Assembly (NCBI RefSeq): GCF_009834225.1
Contig: NZ_CP047176.1
Location: forward strand, 3,782,001-3,846,000
Reading direction: 5' to 3'
From: Rathayibacter sp. VKM Ac-2759
GTDB taxonomy: Bacteria; Actinomycetota; Actinomycetes; Actinomycetales; Microbacteriaceae
DNA length: 64,000 nucleotides
The position numbers and the translations under genes were made by a program. The notes under the pieces were generated by a model, which saw only the letters and a list, made by a program, of their open reading frames with translations, was not told where the DNA came from and searched no databases. Of this stretch, positions 9,220 through 19,607 are shown one piece after another (positions within the stretch are counted from its first letter, which is position 1; every line of letters starts with the position of its first letter).

Positions 9220-9738
9220 GTGACCGCACATGAGAGGCCCGTCGCGGCGATCGGTATGACTCAGGCCCAGCAGCAGGGCGAGCTGCTCGCCGGACGCGTC
9301 CTCTCGACCCGGGGCGCCGGGCTCTACGCCTACGCGTACCGGCTCACGCTGTCCGACGCCGCCGCCTCCGCCGCCCTCCGGCACGCGGCCGTCACCCTCC
9401 GGAGCGGCTCGCCGCGCGTGCTCGACGAGCAGACCGCCCTCGAGGTCGCCCGCTCCGAGATCGGCCGCCGCAGCATCGAGCGGCAGGAGCAGGCGACCAC
9501 CCCGTCCGCCGCCTCGATCGCCGAGGCGGACCTCGTGCGCACCGGGTTCCACCGGCGCCTGCACGCGCTGCCGACCCTCGAGCGCCAGTGCTGGCTGCTG
9601 CGGCACACCGGCGGGCACGACCTCGACGCGATCGCCGAGCTCCTCCGGATCGCACCGGAGCAGGTGCGGTCGGCTCTCGCCTCCGCCGCCACGACCCTGG
9701 TCGAGGGCGAGCTGGCGGAGGCGGACGGGGCCGAGTAG
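9220..9738 (+). CDS. sigma-70 region-4-like protein, degenerate
   Basis: A 172-residue protein. Residues about 105-165 (LHALPTLERQCWLLRHTGGH, then LDAIAELLRIAPEQVRSALA) align by eye with region 4 of the genuine sigma factor encoded near 38.6 kb, which reads LPADQRRCWLLRETAGYS. The N-terminal part has the size of region 2 (GLYAYAYRLTLSDAAASAAL) but lacks a convincing -10-binding motif. It may be an ECF-like sigma factor that has diverged, or a regulator derived from one. The GTG start at 9220 follows GGAG at 9211-9214. A palindrome at 9145 sits in its promoter. Confidence 0.6.
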   Translation: MTAHERPVAAIGMTQAQQQGELLAGRVLSTRGAGLYAYAYRLTLSDAAASAALRHAAVTLRSGSPRVLDEQTALEVARSEIGRRSIERQEQATTPSAASIAEADLVRTGFHRRLHALPTLERQCWLLRHTGGHDLDAIAELLRIAPEQVRSALASAATTLVEGELAEADGAE

Positions 9739-9806
9739 GCGGGCCCTGCGAAGAAGAGCCCGAGAGGCGCCGGGTCGAGCCGGCGGCACCCCTCAGGCGT
9801 CCGGTA

Positions 9807-9836
9807 CCCGCGGACCCGGTCTCCGGGTGCCGCGGG
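9807..9836. terminator. bidirectional hairpin terminator
   Basis: CCCGCGGACCCGG and CCGGGTGCCGCGGG form a stem of 13 pairs with a one-base bulge and a short loop, in the 103-bp gap between the convergent sigma-like gene (stop 9738) and the 9842 gene. Confidence 0.6.
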
Positions 9837-9841
9837 AAGCT

Positions 9842-10105
9842 CTAGTCGAGGTACTCGATATCGTCCCACGGCTCGTGCACATCGCCGGTGTCCCGATCGT
9901 CGTCGGGCACTTCCACGTCCTCGAAGATCACCGGAACGCCGGGCGACACCAGGACGCTCACCTGGCGGTTGCCGACGACGACGAACTCGACGAGACCGCC
10001 GCCGGCCTGGGCGGCACGCGTGCTCGCCTCCTTGAGGGCGGCGACGTCCTCGCCCTGCGAGAGAGCGTAGGACTTGCCCTCGATGGTCACGGTGGTGCGC
10101 ATCAT
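9842..10105 (-). CDS. small acidic protein, unknown function
   Basis: An 87-residue protein, MMRTTVTIEGKSYALSQGED and so on, ending in a strongly acidic tail (EVPDDDRDTGDVHEPWDD). It has a compact beta-rich core (VEFVVVGNRQVSVLVSPGV) but no family I recognise. Start ATG 10105 or 10102; the longer frame to 10213 is rejected because it overlaps the promoter side and reads as Arg-rich non-coding sequence. Divergent from the 33-residue ORF at 10313. Confidence 0.7.
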   Translation of the reverse strand: MMRTTVTIEGKSYALSQGEDVAALKEASTRAAQAGGGLVEFVVVGNRQVSVLVSPGVPVIFEDVEVPDDDRDTGDVHEPWDDIEYLD

Positions 10106-10312
10106 GCGGTGCGTGCTCCTCGGATCGGGTCCTTGCAGCGTACGGAGCCCGCGCGGAGCGCCTCCAGGCCTTGCGGTCGAGGCGCGGGCCTGGCAGGAGG
10201 CGCGCCCTCTCACCCCCGCACCGTCCCGTCAACCGGGGCGCGGCCGAGGCGCGACGCCCCGTACCGTGGCTCTCGACCGCACCATCCGCATCCGACCGAG
10301 AAGGAGGATCAC

Positions 10313-10414
10313 ATGACCGAGAAGAGCACTCCCGAGCCCGTCGATCCCGAGACCGTCGACCCCGAGACCGCTACCGACCCCGAGGGCGACCCGGTCGAGA
10401 ACCCGTCCGGCTGA
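10313..10414 (+). CDS. 33-residue acidic Pro/Glu-rich microprotein
   Basis: Starts MTEKSTPEPVDPETVDPETA and contains repeated VDPET units. ATG at 10313 is preceded by AAGGAGGA at 10301-10308 with ideal 4-5 nt spacing, one of the strongest ribosome-binding sites in the window, and a hairpin follows 16 nt after the stop. This arrangement supports a real small gene. Net charge is strongly negative; function unknown. Confidence 0.6.
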   Translation: MTEKSTPEPVDPETVDPETATDPEGDPVENPSG

Positions 10415-10430
10415 GCCGAGAGCTCCGACC

Positions 10431-10495
10431 GAGGGAACCCGTTCTCCGCCCGACACCGCCTCCTGCGGGACGTCTCGGCGAGAACCGGTTCCCTC
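10431..10495. terminator. long inverted repeat, GGCGAGAACCGGTT family
   Basis: The arms 10431-10450 and 10477-10495 (GGCGAGAACCGGTTCCCTC) are complementary apart from two bases. It lies between the convergent microprotein gene and the broken membrane-protein gene, so it can serve as a bidirectional terminator. The right arm recurs almost unchanged at 16112-16140, making this a small dispersed family. Confidence 0.65.
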
Positions 10496-10520
10496 TGTCG
10501 TCCGTGCGGCGTCGGTCGCG

Positions 10521-10922
10521 TCAGAAGAGCCCGTACGCGCCGACGAAGGCCGCCGCGGCGAGCCCCGTCACCGCGACGGCGGCCACGACGCCTGCAGGGC
10601 GCGGACGGCGGCGGGCGATCGCGAGGGCGAGGAACGCGACTCCGAGCACGATCTGCAGCGACCAGTACACGGGGCTCGTCGTCGCCACGACCGTCTGCAG
10701 TGCCCAGATCCCCTATCCGATCAGCACACCCGAGAGCGGCGCGACCGCGAGGACCGGCCAGAGGCTCCGCCCGCGACGGGTCAGCGACGACGCCGCGCCG
10801 AGGATCAGCCCGGCGGGCACGGCCAGCAGCCAGAACGGGTCGGAGAACGGCGGCGACCAGCCGAAGCCGCGCCAGGCGGTGACGAGGTCGTAGCCCTCGA
10901 GCAGGGCGAAGAAGGTCAGCAT
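10521..10922 (-). pseudogene. small membrane protein gene interrupted by in-frame TAG
   Basis: Reading from the ATG at 10922, the frame encodes hydrophobic segments (MLTFFALLEGYDLVTAW, WLLAVPAGLILGAASSL, SLWPVLAVAPLSGVLIG), then hits TAG at 10713-10715. The same frame continues immediately with GIWALQTVVATTSPVYWSLQ and VVAAVAVTGLAAAAFVGAYG, ending at 10521. The two halves read as one roughly 133-residue, four-to-five-helix membrane protein. A single substitution (TAC or TAT to TAG) explains the break. No good start lies upstream, so the 5' end may also be eroded. Sequencing error is the alternative. Confidence 0.65.
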
Positions 10923-10993
10923 CCCGAGCGGCGCCGCGGCGACCGGGCGCGCGCCGCCCAGGCGGACGAGCGCGAAGACCAGCGGGCGTGGCG

Positions 10994-12367
10994 TCAGCGC
11001 GGGGTGCCGACGCGGTGCGCCGAGCCGGGGTGGGTGGCCGGCAGGGTCGGCACGTCGTGGCCGAGGATCCGCTCGCGCATGGTGCCGGTGCGCGGCTCGG
11101 CGGGCAGCATCCCGCGCTCGCGCAGCAGCGGCATGACCTGCTCGACGAAGTCGCGATAGGTCTCGTAGCCGCCGTAGGTGTACTCGATGAGGAACCCGTC
11201 GACATCGGTGCGGTCGACGATCTCCTGCAGCTGATCGGCGACGGACTCCGCGGTGCCGGTGACGCGCATGCCTCCGATCGACGAGGTGATCACGTCGAGG
11301 ATCTCGGCGACGGTCGGGCTCGAGTCGGGCTGCTGGAACATCGCGAGCATGGTCTGGCCGACCTCCGTCGTGACCTCGGCGAGGGTCGCCTCGAGCGGGA
11401 ACGACATCAGGTCGACACCGCTCCAGCCCATGAACAGCGCCGCCGCCGCCTCGCGGGACGGAGTCGCGTCGAGCTCGGCGCGCAGCCGCTCCGCCTCCTC
11501 CTCGGTCTCGCCGACGATGATCGCGACGGAGGGGATCACCGTGATGTCGCGCGGATCGCGACCGTTCGCCTCCGCCCGCGAACGCAGATCGGCGACGGTG
11601 GCCGCCGCCTTGCCCAGGTCGCGGTCCTGGATGAAGACGCACTCGGCGTAGCGGCCGGCGAAGGCGCGGCCGGCCGAGGAGGCGCCCGCCTGCAGCAGGA
11701 GCGGGGTGCGCTGCACCGACGGGACGGCGGGGAAGTAGCCGTCGTACGAGAAGTACTCGCCGCGGTGGGTGATGCGGTGCACCTTGGCGGGGTCGGCGAA
11801 GGTGCGGGTCGCCTTGTCGTAGACGACGGCGTCGTCCTCCCACGCGCCCTCCCAGAGCGTGAGGCACAGCTCGACGAACTCGGCGGCGCGGCGGTAGCGC
11901 TCGTCGTGGGGCGTCACGCCGTCGTGGCCGAGGAGCTTGGTCAGCGCGACCTGGTTGTCGGAGGTGACGATGTTCCAGGCGATCCGGCCCTTGGTGAGGT
12001 GGTCGAGCGTCGTGAAGGTGCGCGCGTTGAGGTAGGGCTGCTGCGCGGTGGTGGAGGCGGTGACCACGAAGCCGAGCCGGTCGACGGTCGCGGCCAGCCC
12101 GCTGATGAGCGCCATCGGATCGTGCACGGGCACCTGAACCGCCTCGCGGATGACGACCTCGGGGACGTCGTCGCCGCTCATCGGGTAGCCGAGGGCCTCG
12201 GCGAGGAAGAGGAAGTCGAATCCGGCGTCCTCGAGCTTGCGCGACAGGTCCTGCCAGTACTCGAGGGTCGCGAATCCGCTCGTGTCGCCGCGCGGGTGGT
12301 GCCAGGCGTTGCTGATGAAGTTCGGCGTGAACTCCTCGAACGCGCCGAGGAAGATCTGCTTGGTCAC
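10994..12367 (-). CDS. LLM-class flavin-dependent monooxygenase, NtaA/SnaA/DszA family
   Basis: A 457-residue protein, matching the about 450 residues usual for this family. It uses FMNH2 delivered by a separate reductase to oxygenate a small substrate. Family landmarks are FISNAWHHPRGD at the N-terminus, TASTTAQQPYLNARTFTTLD, GRIAWNIVTSDN and TPLLLQAGASSAGRAFAGR. The GTG start at 12367 is preceded by GAAGGG. The relatives degrade chelators, sulfur compounds or sulfonates, but the substrate here is not readable. It is divergent from the XRE-cupin regulator across a clear operator and is very probably its target. Confidence 0.88.
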   Translation of the reverse strand: MTKQIFLGAFEEFTPNFISNAWHHPRGDTSGFATLEYWQDLSRKLEDAGFDFLFLAEALGYPMSGDDVPEVVIREAVQVPVHDPMALISGLAATVDRLGFVVTASTTAQQPYLNARTFTTLDHLTKGRIAWNIVTSDNQVALTKLLGHDGVTPHDERYRRAAEFVELCLTLWEGAWEDDAVVYDKATRTFADPAKVHRITHRGEYFSYDGYFPAVPSVQRTPLLLQAGASSAGRAFAGRYAECVFIQDRDLGKAAATVADLRSRAEANGRDPRDITVIPSVAIIVGETEEEAERLRAELDATPSREAAAALFMGWSGVDLMSFPLEATLAEVTTEVGQTMLAMFQQPDSSPTVAEILDVITSSIGGMRVTGTAESVADQLQEIVDRTDVDGFLIEYTYGGYETYRDFVEQVMPLLRERGMLPAEPRTGTMRERILGHDVPTLPATHPGSAHRVGTPR

Positions 12368-12412
12368 GGTGGTGCCCTTCGCTGAGCGATCGGCTGCTCC
12401 CGATCGGAGGGC

Positions 12413-12447
12413 TGATAACCTCGAGTTATCAACACACGGATGATAAC
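12413..12447. promoter_or_regulatory. TGATAAC operator cluster between monooxygenase and XRE-cupin genes
   Basis: TGATAACCTCGAGTTATCA (12413-12431) is a perfect inverted repeat with arms TGATAAC/GTTATCA; a third half-site TGATAAC lies at 12441-12447. The site is in the 113-bp divergent promoter region and stands out as AT-rich in a 70% GC background. The adjacent XRE-cupin protein is the obvious candidate binder, repressing or activating both genes. Confidence 0.7.
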
Positions 12448-12480
12448 CAGCAGGAATCATCCGGGGCAAGAGGAGACGCG

Positions 12481-13053
12481 ATGACGCCGGACGACGAGCC
12501 CCCCGCCCTCGCCGCCGACATCGGCGCCCTCGTGCACGCGCTCCGAGCCGCTCGAGGGCTCTCGATGCGCACCCTCGCGGCGGCCGCCGGGGTGTCGCAG
12601 CCGTTCCTGTCGAAGCTCGAGAACGGCAAGCTGCTGCCCAGCCTCTCGACGCTCTACGCGCTGGCCGCGGCGCTCGAAGTGCCGCCCGCCGAGCTGGTGC
12701 CGGCGGTCGCCTCCTCCGACGACACGACACCGGAGGCGCACCTGCGCGCCAGCGATGCGCCGAACGCTCCGCGCGCGCGGCTCGTCGTCGGCGGCCCCGG
12801 GCGCCTCACCGAGGCGTACCTCTTCACGGCGCGGCCCGGCGACTCCGACGACGTCGACTTCGCCCACCCGGGCGAGGAGTTCGTGTTCGTGATCGAGGGG
12901 ACGGCGGTGCTGAGCTACGCCGACGGGCAGCAACGGGCGGTGACCGCGGGCGAGTCGATCACGATCGACACGGAGCGGCCGCACCGCTGGTCGGTGCCGG
13001 CGGAGGCCGCGGGCGCGGCGCGCTACCTGCTGGTGACGACGCACTCGGGCTGA
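12481..13053 (+). CDS. XRE-family regulator with C-terminal cupin domain
   Basis: A 190-residue regulator. Residues about 14-70 are an XRE helix-turn-helix (LVHALRAARGLSMRTLAAAA, then GVSQPFLSKLENGKLLPSL). Residues about 115-185 form a cupin with the characteristic HPGEEFVFVIEGTAVLSYAD and GESITIDTERPHRWSVP strings, probably binding a small ligand. AGAGGAG at 12469-12475 sets the start. It is divergent from the flavin monooxygenase and likely controls it through the TGATAAC sites. Confidence 0.9.
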   Translation: MTPDDEPPALAADIGALVHALRAARGLSMRTLAAAAGVSQPFLSKLENGKLLPSLSTLYALAAALEVPPAELVPAVASSDDTTPEAHLRASDAPNAPRARLVVGGPGRLTEAYLFTARPGDSDDVDFAHPGEEFVFVIEGTAVLSYADGQQRAVTAGESITIDTERPHRWSVPAEAAGAARYLLVTTHSG

Positions 13054-13075
13054 CGGGCGGCCTCGGCAGTGCCGG

Positions 13076-13300
13076 TCACGAGCACTGCTGCACCGCGGTC
13101 CCGGAGGCTGCGGCCTGCGCCTCGGAGGAGCACGGGGCGAACGGGCCGAGCCAGAGGCAGAGGACGAGGACCACCACCACCACCGCTCCGGCGTAGAAGA
13201 GCGCCGAGAAGGCGATCGCGAAGAGGATCCCGCGGACGGAGGTGCCGCCCTCGCAGTCGGTGGGGCTGTCGTGCCGGGTTCCGGCGTGCTCGTGGATCAT
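13076..13300 (-). CDS. small single-span membrane protein
   Basis: A 74-residue protein with a single hydrophobic helix, ILFAIAFSALFYAGAVVVVV, at about residues 27-50, and a cysteine-containing C-terminus (FAPCSSEAQ ... VQQCS). Start chosen at ATG 13300 (MIHEHAGTRHD); an upstream ATG at 13372 adds Arg/Pro-rich sequence that looks non-coding. Convergent with the XRE gene, 22 bp apart. No family recognised. Confidence 0.6.
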   Translation of the reverse strand: MIHEHAGTRHDSPTDCEGGTSVRGILFAIAFSALFYAGAVVVVVLVLCLWLGPFAPCSSEAQAAASGTAVQQCS

Positions 13301-13617
13301 CCGCTGTCCTGACCGAGTGGGTGTCGCCGACGGGGGTCGGCGCGGCGACGCCCTGCGAACGGCCGACCGCACGGTCCCGGAGGGGAGGGTGCGGCAGCGA
13401 CGACGAGGTCAGGGTCATCGGGGTGTCGTCGCGGGAGGCGGCGACGGGAGCGAGGGGCGGGTGCGGCGCCGCCGGGTGCGGGTGAGCGCGGCGGGCCGTC
13501 GGCTGCACCGGGGTGCAGTCCCTCGCGGGGTCTCGGAGAGGGGGGGGTCCCTCCGCCACAGGGACGGAGGGAGGGGCGGATGACGCGGGGGTCGCGCGTC
13601 ATCCGCCCCTGCACCGG
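13301..13617. other. intergenic region, 317 bp
   Basis: Contains the upstream region of the small membrane gene and, at its right end, the terminator of the ice-binding gene. Open frames here are Arg/Pro-rich shadows; no gene is supported. Confidence 0.5.
13572..13610 (-). terminator. perfect 16-bp hairpin after ice-binding gene
   Basis: AGGGGCGGATGACGCG (13572-13587) pairs perfectly with CGCGTCATCCGCCCCT (13595-13610) around a 7-nt loop, 8 nt beyond the stop of the minus-strand ice-binding gene. Confidence 0.8.
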
Positions 13618-15879
13618 TCAGCTCCGGAGACGCCTGGCGCGGCGGTGGAGCAGCAGGAGCAGCAGCCCGGCGCCGAGGACCGCGAAGGCTCCGGCGAGGG
13701 TCGCGGCGATGCCGTCGACTCCGGTGGAGGCGAGACCGCCACGAGGACCGTCCGAGTCAGGAACGTCCGCGGGGGCGCTCGAGGTCGGGGTGGGTCCCAC
13801 CGTCGGGATCACCGCAGGAGCGGTGGGCGTCGGCGTGGTGGTGGGCGTCACCGTGGGGGTCGGGGTGACCGTGGGGGTCACGGTCGGGGTCGGAGTCACC
13901 GTGGGCGTGGGCGTCACCGTCGGGGTCACCGTCGGGGTCGGCTTCACCGTGGGCGTCACCGTCGGGGTCGGCGTCACCGTGGGCGTCACCGTCGGCGTGG
14001 GCTTCACGGTCGGAGTGACGGTCGGCGTCGGCTTCACCGTCGGAGTGACGGTCGGCGTCGGCTTCACCGTCGGAGTCACCGTCGGCGTGGGCTTCACGGT
14101 CGGAGTCACCGTAGGCGTGGGCTTCACCGTCGGAGTGACCGTCGGAGTCGGCGTGACCGTGGGCGTCATCGTCGGGGTCGGCGTCACTGTCGGCGTGGGC
14201 TTCACCGTCGGAGTGACCGTCGGAGTCGGCGTGACCGTGGGCGTCACCGTCGGAGTCGGCGTGACGGTGGGCGTCACCGTCGGGGTCGGCTTCACTGTCG
14301 GTGTCACCGTCGGCGTGGGCTTCACCGTCGGAGTGACGGTCGGCGTGGGCTTCACCGTCGGAGTGACGGTCGGCGTCGGCGTCACCGTCGGAGTGACGGT
14401 CGGCGTCGGCGTCACCGTCGGAGTGACGGTCGGCGTCGGCGTCACCGTCGGAGTGACGGTCGGCGTCGGCGTCACCGGAGGTGTGGTCGGGGGCGTCACA
14501 GGGGGAATGACCGGAGGGATCACCGGCGGCGTGGTCGGAGGCGTCACCGGCGGGATCACCGGAGGGATCACGGGCGGAGTCGTCGGAGGCGTCACCGGCG
14601 GGATCACCGGCGGGATCACGGGCGGAGTCGTCGGAGGCGTCACCGGCGGAATGACCGGAGGGATCACGGGAGGCGTGGTCGGCGGCGTCACCGGAGGCGT
14701 CACCGGCGGGATCACCGGCGGGATGACGGGAGGAGTCGTCGGAGGCGTCACCGGAGGAATGACCGGGGGGATCACCGGCGGCGTGGTCGGCGGGGTCACC
14801 GGGGGAATCACGGGCGGGATCACCGGCGGCGTGGTCGGCGGGGTCACCGGGGGCGTCGTCGGCGGGATCACCGGGGGCGTGGTCGGCTCGGTGGTGGGCG
14901 GCGCCGTCGGCTCCGTCGTGGGAGGAGTGGTGGGCTCCGCAGTCGGCTCGGCGGTCGGCTCGGCGCTGGGCTCGGCGGTCGGCTCAGCAGTGGGCTCAGC
15001 GGTGGGCTCGGCAGTCGGCTCAGCAGTGGGCTCAGCGGTCGGCTCAGCAGTCGGCTCCACGGTGGGTTCCACCGTCGGCTCGACAGTGGGTTCCGCGGTC
15101 GGCTCGACCGTCGGCTCCGTCGTCGGCACGGGCGTGGAGCCGGGGGCGCAGGTGGAGGTGCGGAACAGGTTGCTGTCGAGGGTGACGGCGCCGTTCCGCG
15201 CGAGGGCGCGGCCGTCGACGACGGCGTCGGTCGTCACGGTGATCGACGCGAGCGCGAGGATCGAGCCGGCGAACGAGGATCCGGTGCCGAGGGTGGCCGA
15301 GCTGCCGACCTGCCAGTAGACGTTGCAGGCCTGCGCGCCGTTGATCAGATCGACGACGCTGGACGAGCCGGTGATCAGGGTGGAGCCGGCCTGGAAGACG
15401 AAGACGGCGGCCGGGTCGTTCGCCGCGTCGAGCGTGACCGTCCCCGTGAGGCCGATCGGGCCGGAGGCGCTGTAGACACCGGGCTGGAAGGTCTGCCCGA
15501 CGAGGTCGCCCGAGACGGAGGCGGTCGCAGCCTGGGAGGCGAGCTGGTCGTACGCGACCACGAGGTCGGACTGGGCGCCCGCAGCCTCGGCGTCGGCCGC
15601 GTGGATGGTGCCGCGGACCTCGCCGGGCGGGAAGCCCGTGATGGCGGTCCCCGGGCTGACCCCGAGGTCGTCCGGCAGGATCGTGGCGCCCGTGTTGGTG
15701 ACGGTGGATCCTCCGAGCACCGAGTAGGAGCCCGCGCGACCCAGGTCGGGCGCGGTCGCGGCTTGAGCCGAGTTCGCGAAGAGGAAGCTCGCGGAGAGGA
15801 CGAGGACACCGGCGGAGGCGCCGATCCCGAGTCTCCGTCTCTTCCCTCGAGATCGGGCGGTGGACGTGCTGTGCAGCAT
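13618..15879 (-). CDS. ice-binding (DUF3494) surface protein with Pro/Thr stalk and LAxTG anchor
   Basis: A 753-residue exported protein. Residues 1-40 are a signal peptide with a basic KRRR stretch and ANSAQAA cleavage site. Residues about 45-245 are a DUF3494 ice-binding-like domain ([50 protein letters not shown] strings). Residues about 250-690 are a low-complexity stalk in three blocks: TEPTxEP, then TPPVIPPV, then [10 protein letters not shown]. Residue 716 begins LASTG, a class-E-type sortase signal, followed by a transmembrane helix and RRARRLRS. The protein is therefore likely linked to the cell wall and displays the globular domain. The family binds ice or ice-like surfaces; adhesion is an alternative role. 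Confidence 0.87.
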   Translation of the reverse strand: MLHSTSTARSRGKRRRLGIGASAGVLVLSASFLFANSAQAATAPDLGRAGSYSVLGGSTVTNTGATILPDDLGVSPGTAITGFPPGEVRGTIHAADAEAAGAQSDLVVAYDQLASQAATASVSGDLVGQTFQPGVYSASGPIGLTGTVTLDAANDPAAVFVFQAGSTLITGSSSVVDLINGAQACNVYWQVGSSATLGTGSSFAGSILALASITVTTDAVVDGRALARNGAVTLDSNLFRTSTCAPGSTPVPTTEPTVEPTAEPTVEPTVEPTVEPTAEPTAEPTAEPTAEPTAEPTAEPTAEPSAEPTAEPTAEPTTPPTTEPTAPPTTEPTTPPVIPPTTPPVTPPTTPPVIPPVIPPVTPPTTPPVIPPVIPPVTPPTTPPVIPPVIPPVTPPVTPPTTPPVIPPVIPPVTPPTTPPVIPPVIPPVTPPTTPPVIPPVIPPVTPPTTPPVIPPVIPPVTPPTTPPVTPTPTVTPTVTPTPTVTPTVTPTPTVTPTVTPTPTVTPTVKPTPTVTPTVKPTPTVTPTVKPTPTVTPTVTPTPTVTPTVTPTPTVTPTVKPTPTVTPTPTMTPTVTPTPTVTPTVKPTPTVTPTVKPTPTVTPTVKPTPTVTPTVKPTPTVTPTVKPTPTVTPTVTPTPTVTPTVKPTPTVTPTVTPTPTVTPTPTVTPTVTPTPTVTPTTTPTPTAPAVIPTVGPTPTSSAPADVPDSDGPRGGLASTGVDGIAATLAGAFAVLGAGLLLLLLHRRARRLRS
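13830..15140 (-). repeat. coding tandem repeats of the Pro/Thr stalk
   Basis: About 1.3 kb of degenerate 6-, 12- and 18-nt repeats encode three successive stalk chemistries: acidic TEPTxEP (about 14905-15140), neutral TPPVIPPV (about 14478-14905) and basic-tinged [10 protein letters not shown] (about 13830-14478). The opposite strand reads as an artefactual Gly/Val repeat frame. Copy number in such arrays is prone to slippage. Confidence 0.85.
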
Positions 15880-16169
15880 GGTGACGCAGCTTTCGCCCAC
15901 GACAGCGCGGGCTCGGGACACCCGAGGTGAGTGAATCTGAAACGTAACCCAAACGAGTCACGCAGTCGACGAATTGCGCCAATCACACGGTTCTTTACGC
16001 GCTCTATGGCTTAATGACGCGGACTCTGGCACTCTCATCCTTCGTTTTGCGCCAACCTCGGCCGCCGAGCCCTCCGGGGGGACCGGTCCTCGCCGAAGCG
16101 CCGCGTGCTGAGCGGCGTCTCGGCGAGGACCGGTCCCCTCTCGGAGGGGGTGGAGAGGTGCGGGCGGGG
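15880..16169. other. intergenic region upstream of the ice-binding gene, 290 bp
   Basis: Holds the ice-binding gene promoter on the minus strand (relatively AT-rich stretch about 15930-16040) and the terminator hairpin of the GH53 gene at 16070-16150. No reading frame is supported. Confidence 0.5.
16070..16150 (-). terminator. very long hairpin, GGCGAGGACCGGTC family
   Basis: The arms GGGGACCGGTCCTCGCCG at the left and CGGCGAGGACCGGTCCCC at the right pair over about 26 bp with one gap and a 7-9 nt loop, extended by flanking CCTCCG/CGGAGG. It starts 20 nt beyond the GH53 stop. The arm sequence is shared with the 10431-10495 hairpin. Confidence 0.7.
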
Positions 16170-18944
<2,775 letters not shown>

Positions 18945-19553
18945 GTGGGGCTCATCCACATCGATCTGTTCAGCACCGTCGACGGCGTCGCGCAGGCACC
19001 CGGCGCTCCGGAGGAGGACCCGTCGGGCGGCTTCGCGTTCGGCGGCTGGCAGGCCCCCCTCGTCGACGAGACGGTCGGCGCACAGGTCCTCGACGGCATG
19101 GCGGGGATGGACGCCCTGCTGCTCGGCCGGCGCACCTTCGATCTCTTCTCCTCCTACTGGCCGCGGCAGAGCGGACCGATCACGGAGCTCTTCGACCGCA
19201 TCCCGAAGTACGTCGCCTCGCGCGGGACCGCCTCGCTCGCCTGGAGCGGATCCGCCCAGCTCGGCGCCGATCTCGCCGCGGCCGTCGCGGAGCTGCGCGA
19301 GCGGCACCGGCGGATCCACGTCATCGGCAGCCTCGACCTGGTGCAGACGCTCCTGCACGAGCAGCTCTTCGACCGGCTGACCCTGTGGGTCCACCCGATC
19401 CTGCTCGGCGAGGGCAAGCGGGTGTTCGCGCACGGCGCGGTGCCCTCGAACCTCCGGCTGCTCGAACCGGCGGTCACGTCGCCCGGCGGAGTGGTGCGGC
19501 TGCGCTACGAGCGCGTCGCCGGGGTGCCGTCGGTGGGGGTCATGGGGCCGTGA
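18945..19553 (+). CDS. dihydrofolate reductase / RibD C-terminal family protein
   Basis: A 202-residue protein beginning VGLIHIDLFSTVDGVAQAPG, the usual opening of the YyaP/YwjB-like RibD-C group. LLLGRRTFDLFSSYWP and IHVIGSLDLVQTLL, then LWVHPILLGEGKRVF, are the NADPH-binding landmarks of the fold. Many members are predicted reductases with unknown substrates; true folate reduction is not established for them. The GTG start at 18945 is set by the GAAGGAG site upstream. Confidence 0.85.
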   Translation: MGLIHIDLFSTVDGVAQAPGAPEEDPSGGFAFGGWQAPLVDETVGAQVLDGMAGMDALLLGRRTFDLFSSYWPRQSGPITELFDRIPKYVASRGTASLAWSGSAQLGADLAAAVAELRERHRRIHVIGSLDLVQTLLHEQLFDRLTLWVHPILLGEGKRVFAHGAVPSNLRLLEPAVTSPGGVVRLRYERVAGVPSVGVMGP

Positions 19554-19607
19554 GGCCGCGCGCGTCGTCGCCGGGGGAACCCCGGCGCGGTGGGACATAC
19601 TGACGAC

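Noticed and set aside
13830..15140. Possible CRISPR-like array of short repeats
   Set aside because: Repeats are 6-18 nt, contiguous, in frame and without unique spacers; they code for a stalk.
13580..15930. Long plus-strand open frames of Gly/Val and Arg/His repeats opposite the ice-binding gene
   Set aside because: They are reverse readings of the Pro/Thr stalk repeats; the minus strand has a signal peptide, a known domain and a sortase motif, the plus strand has none.
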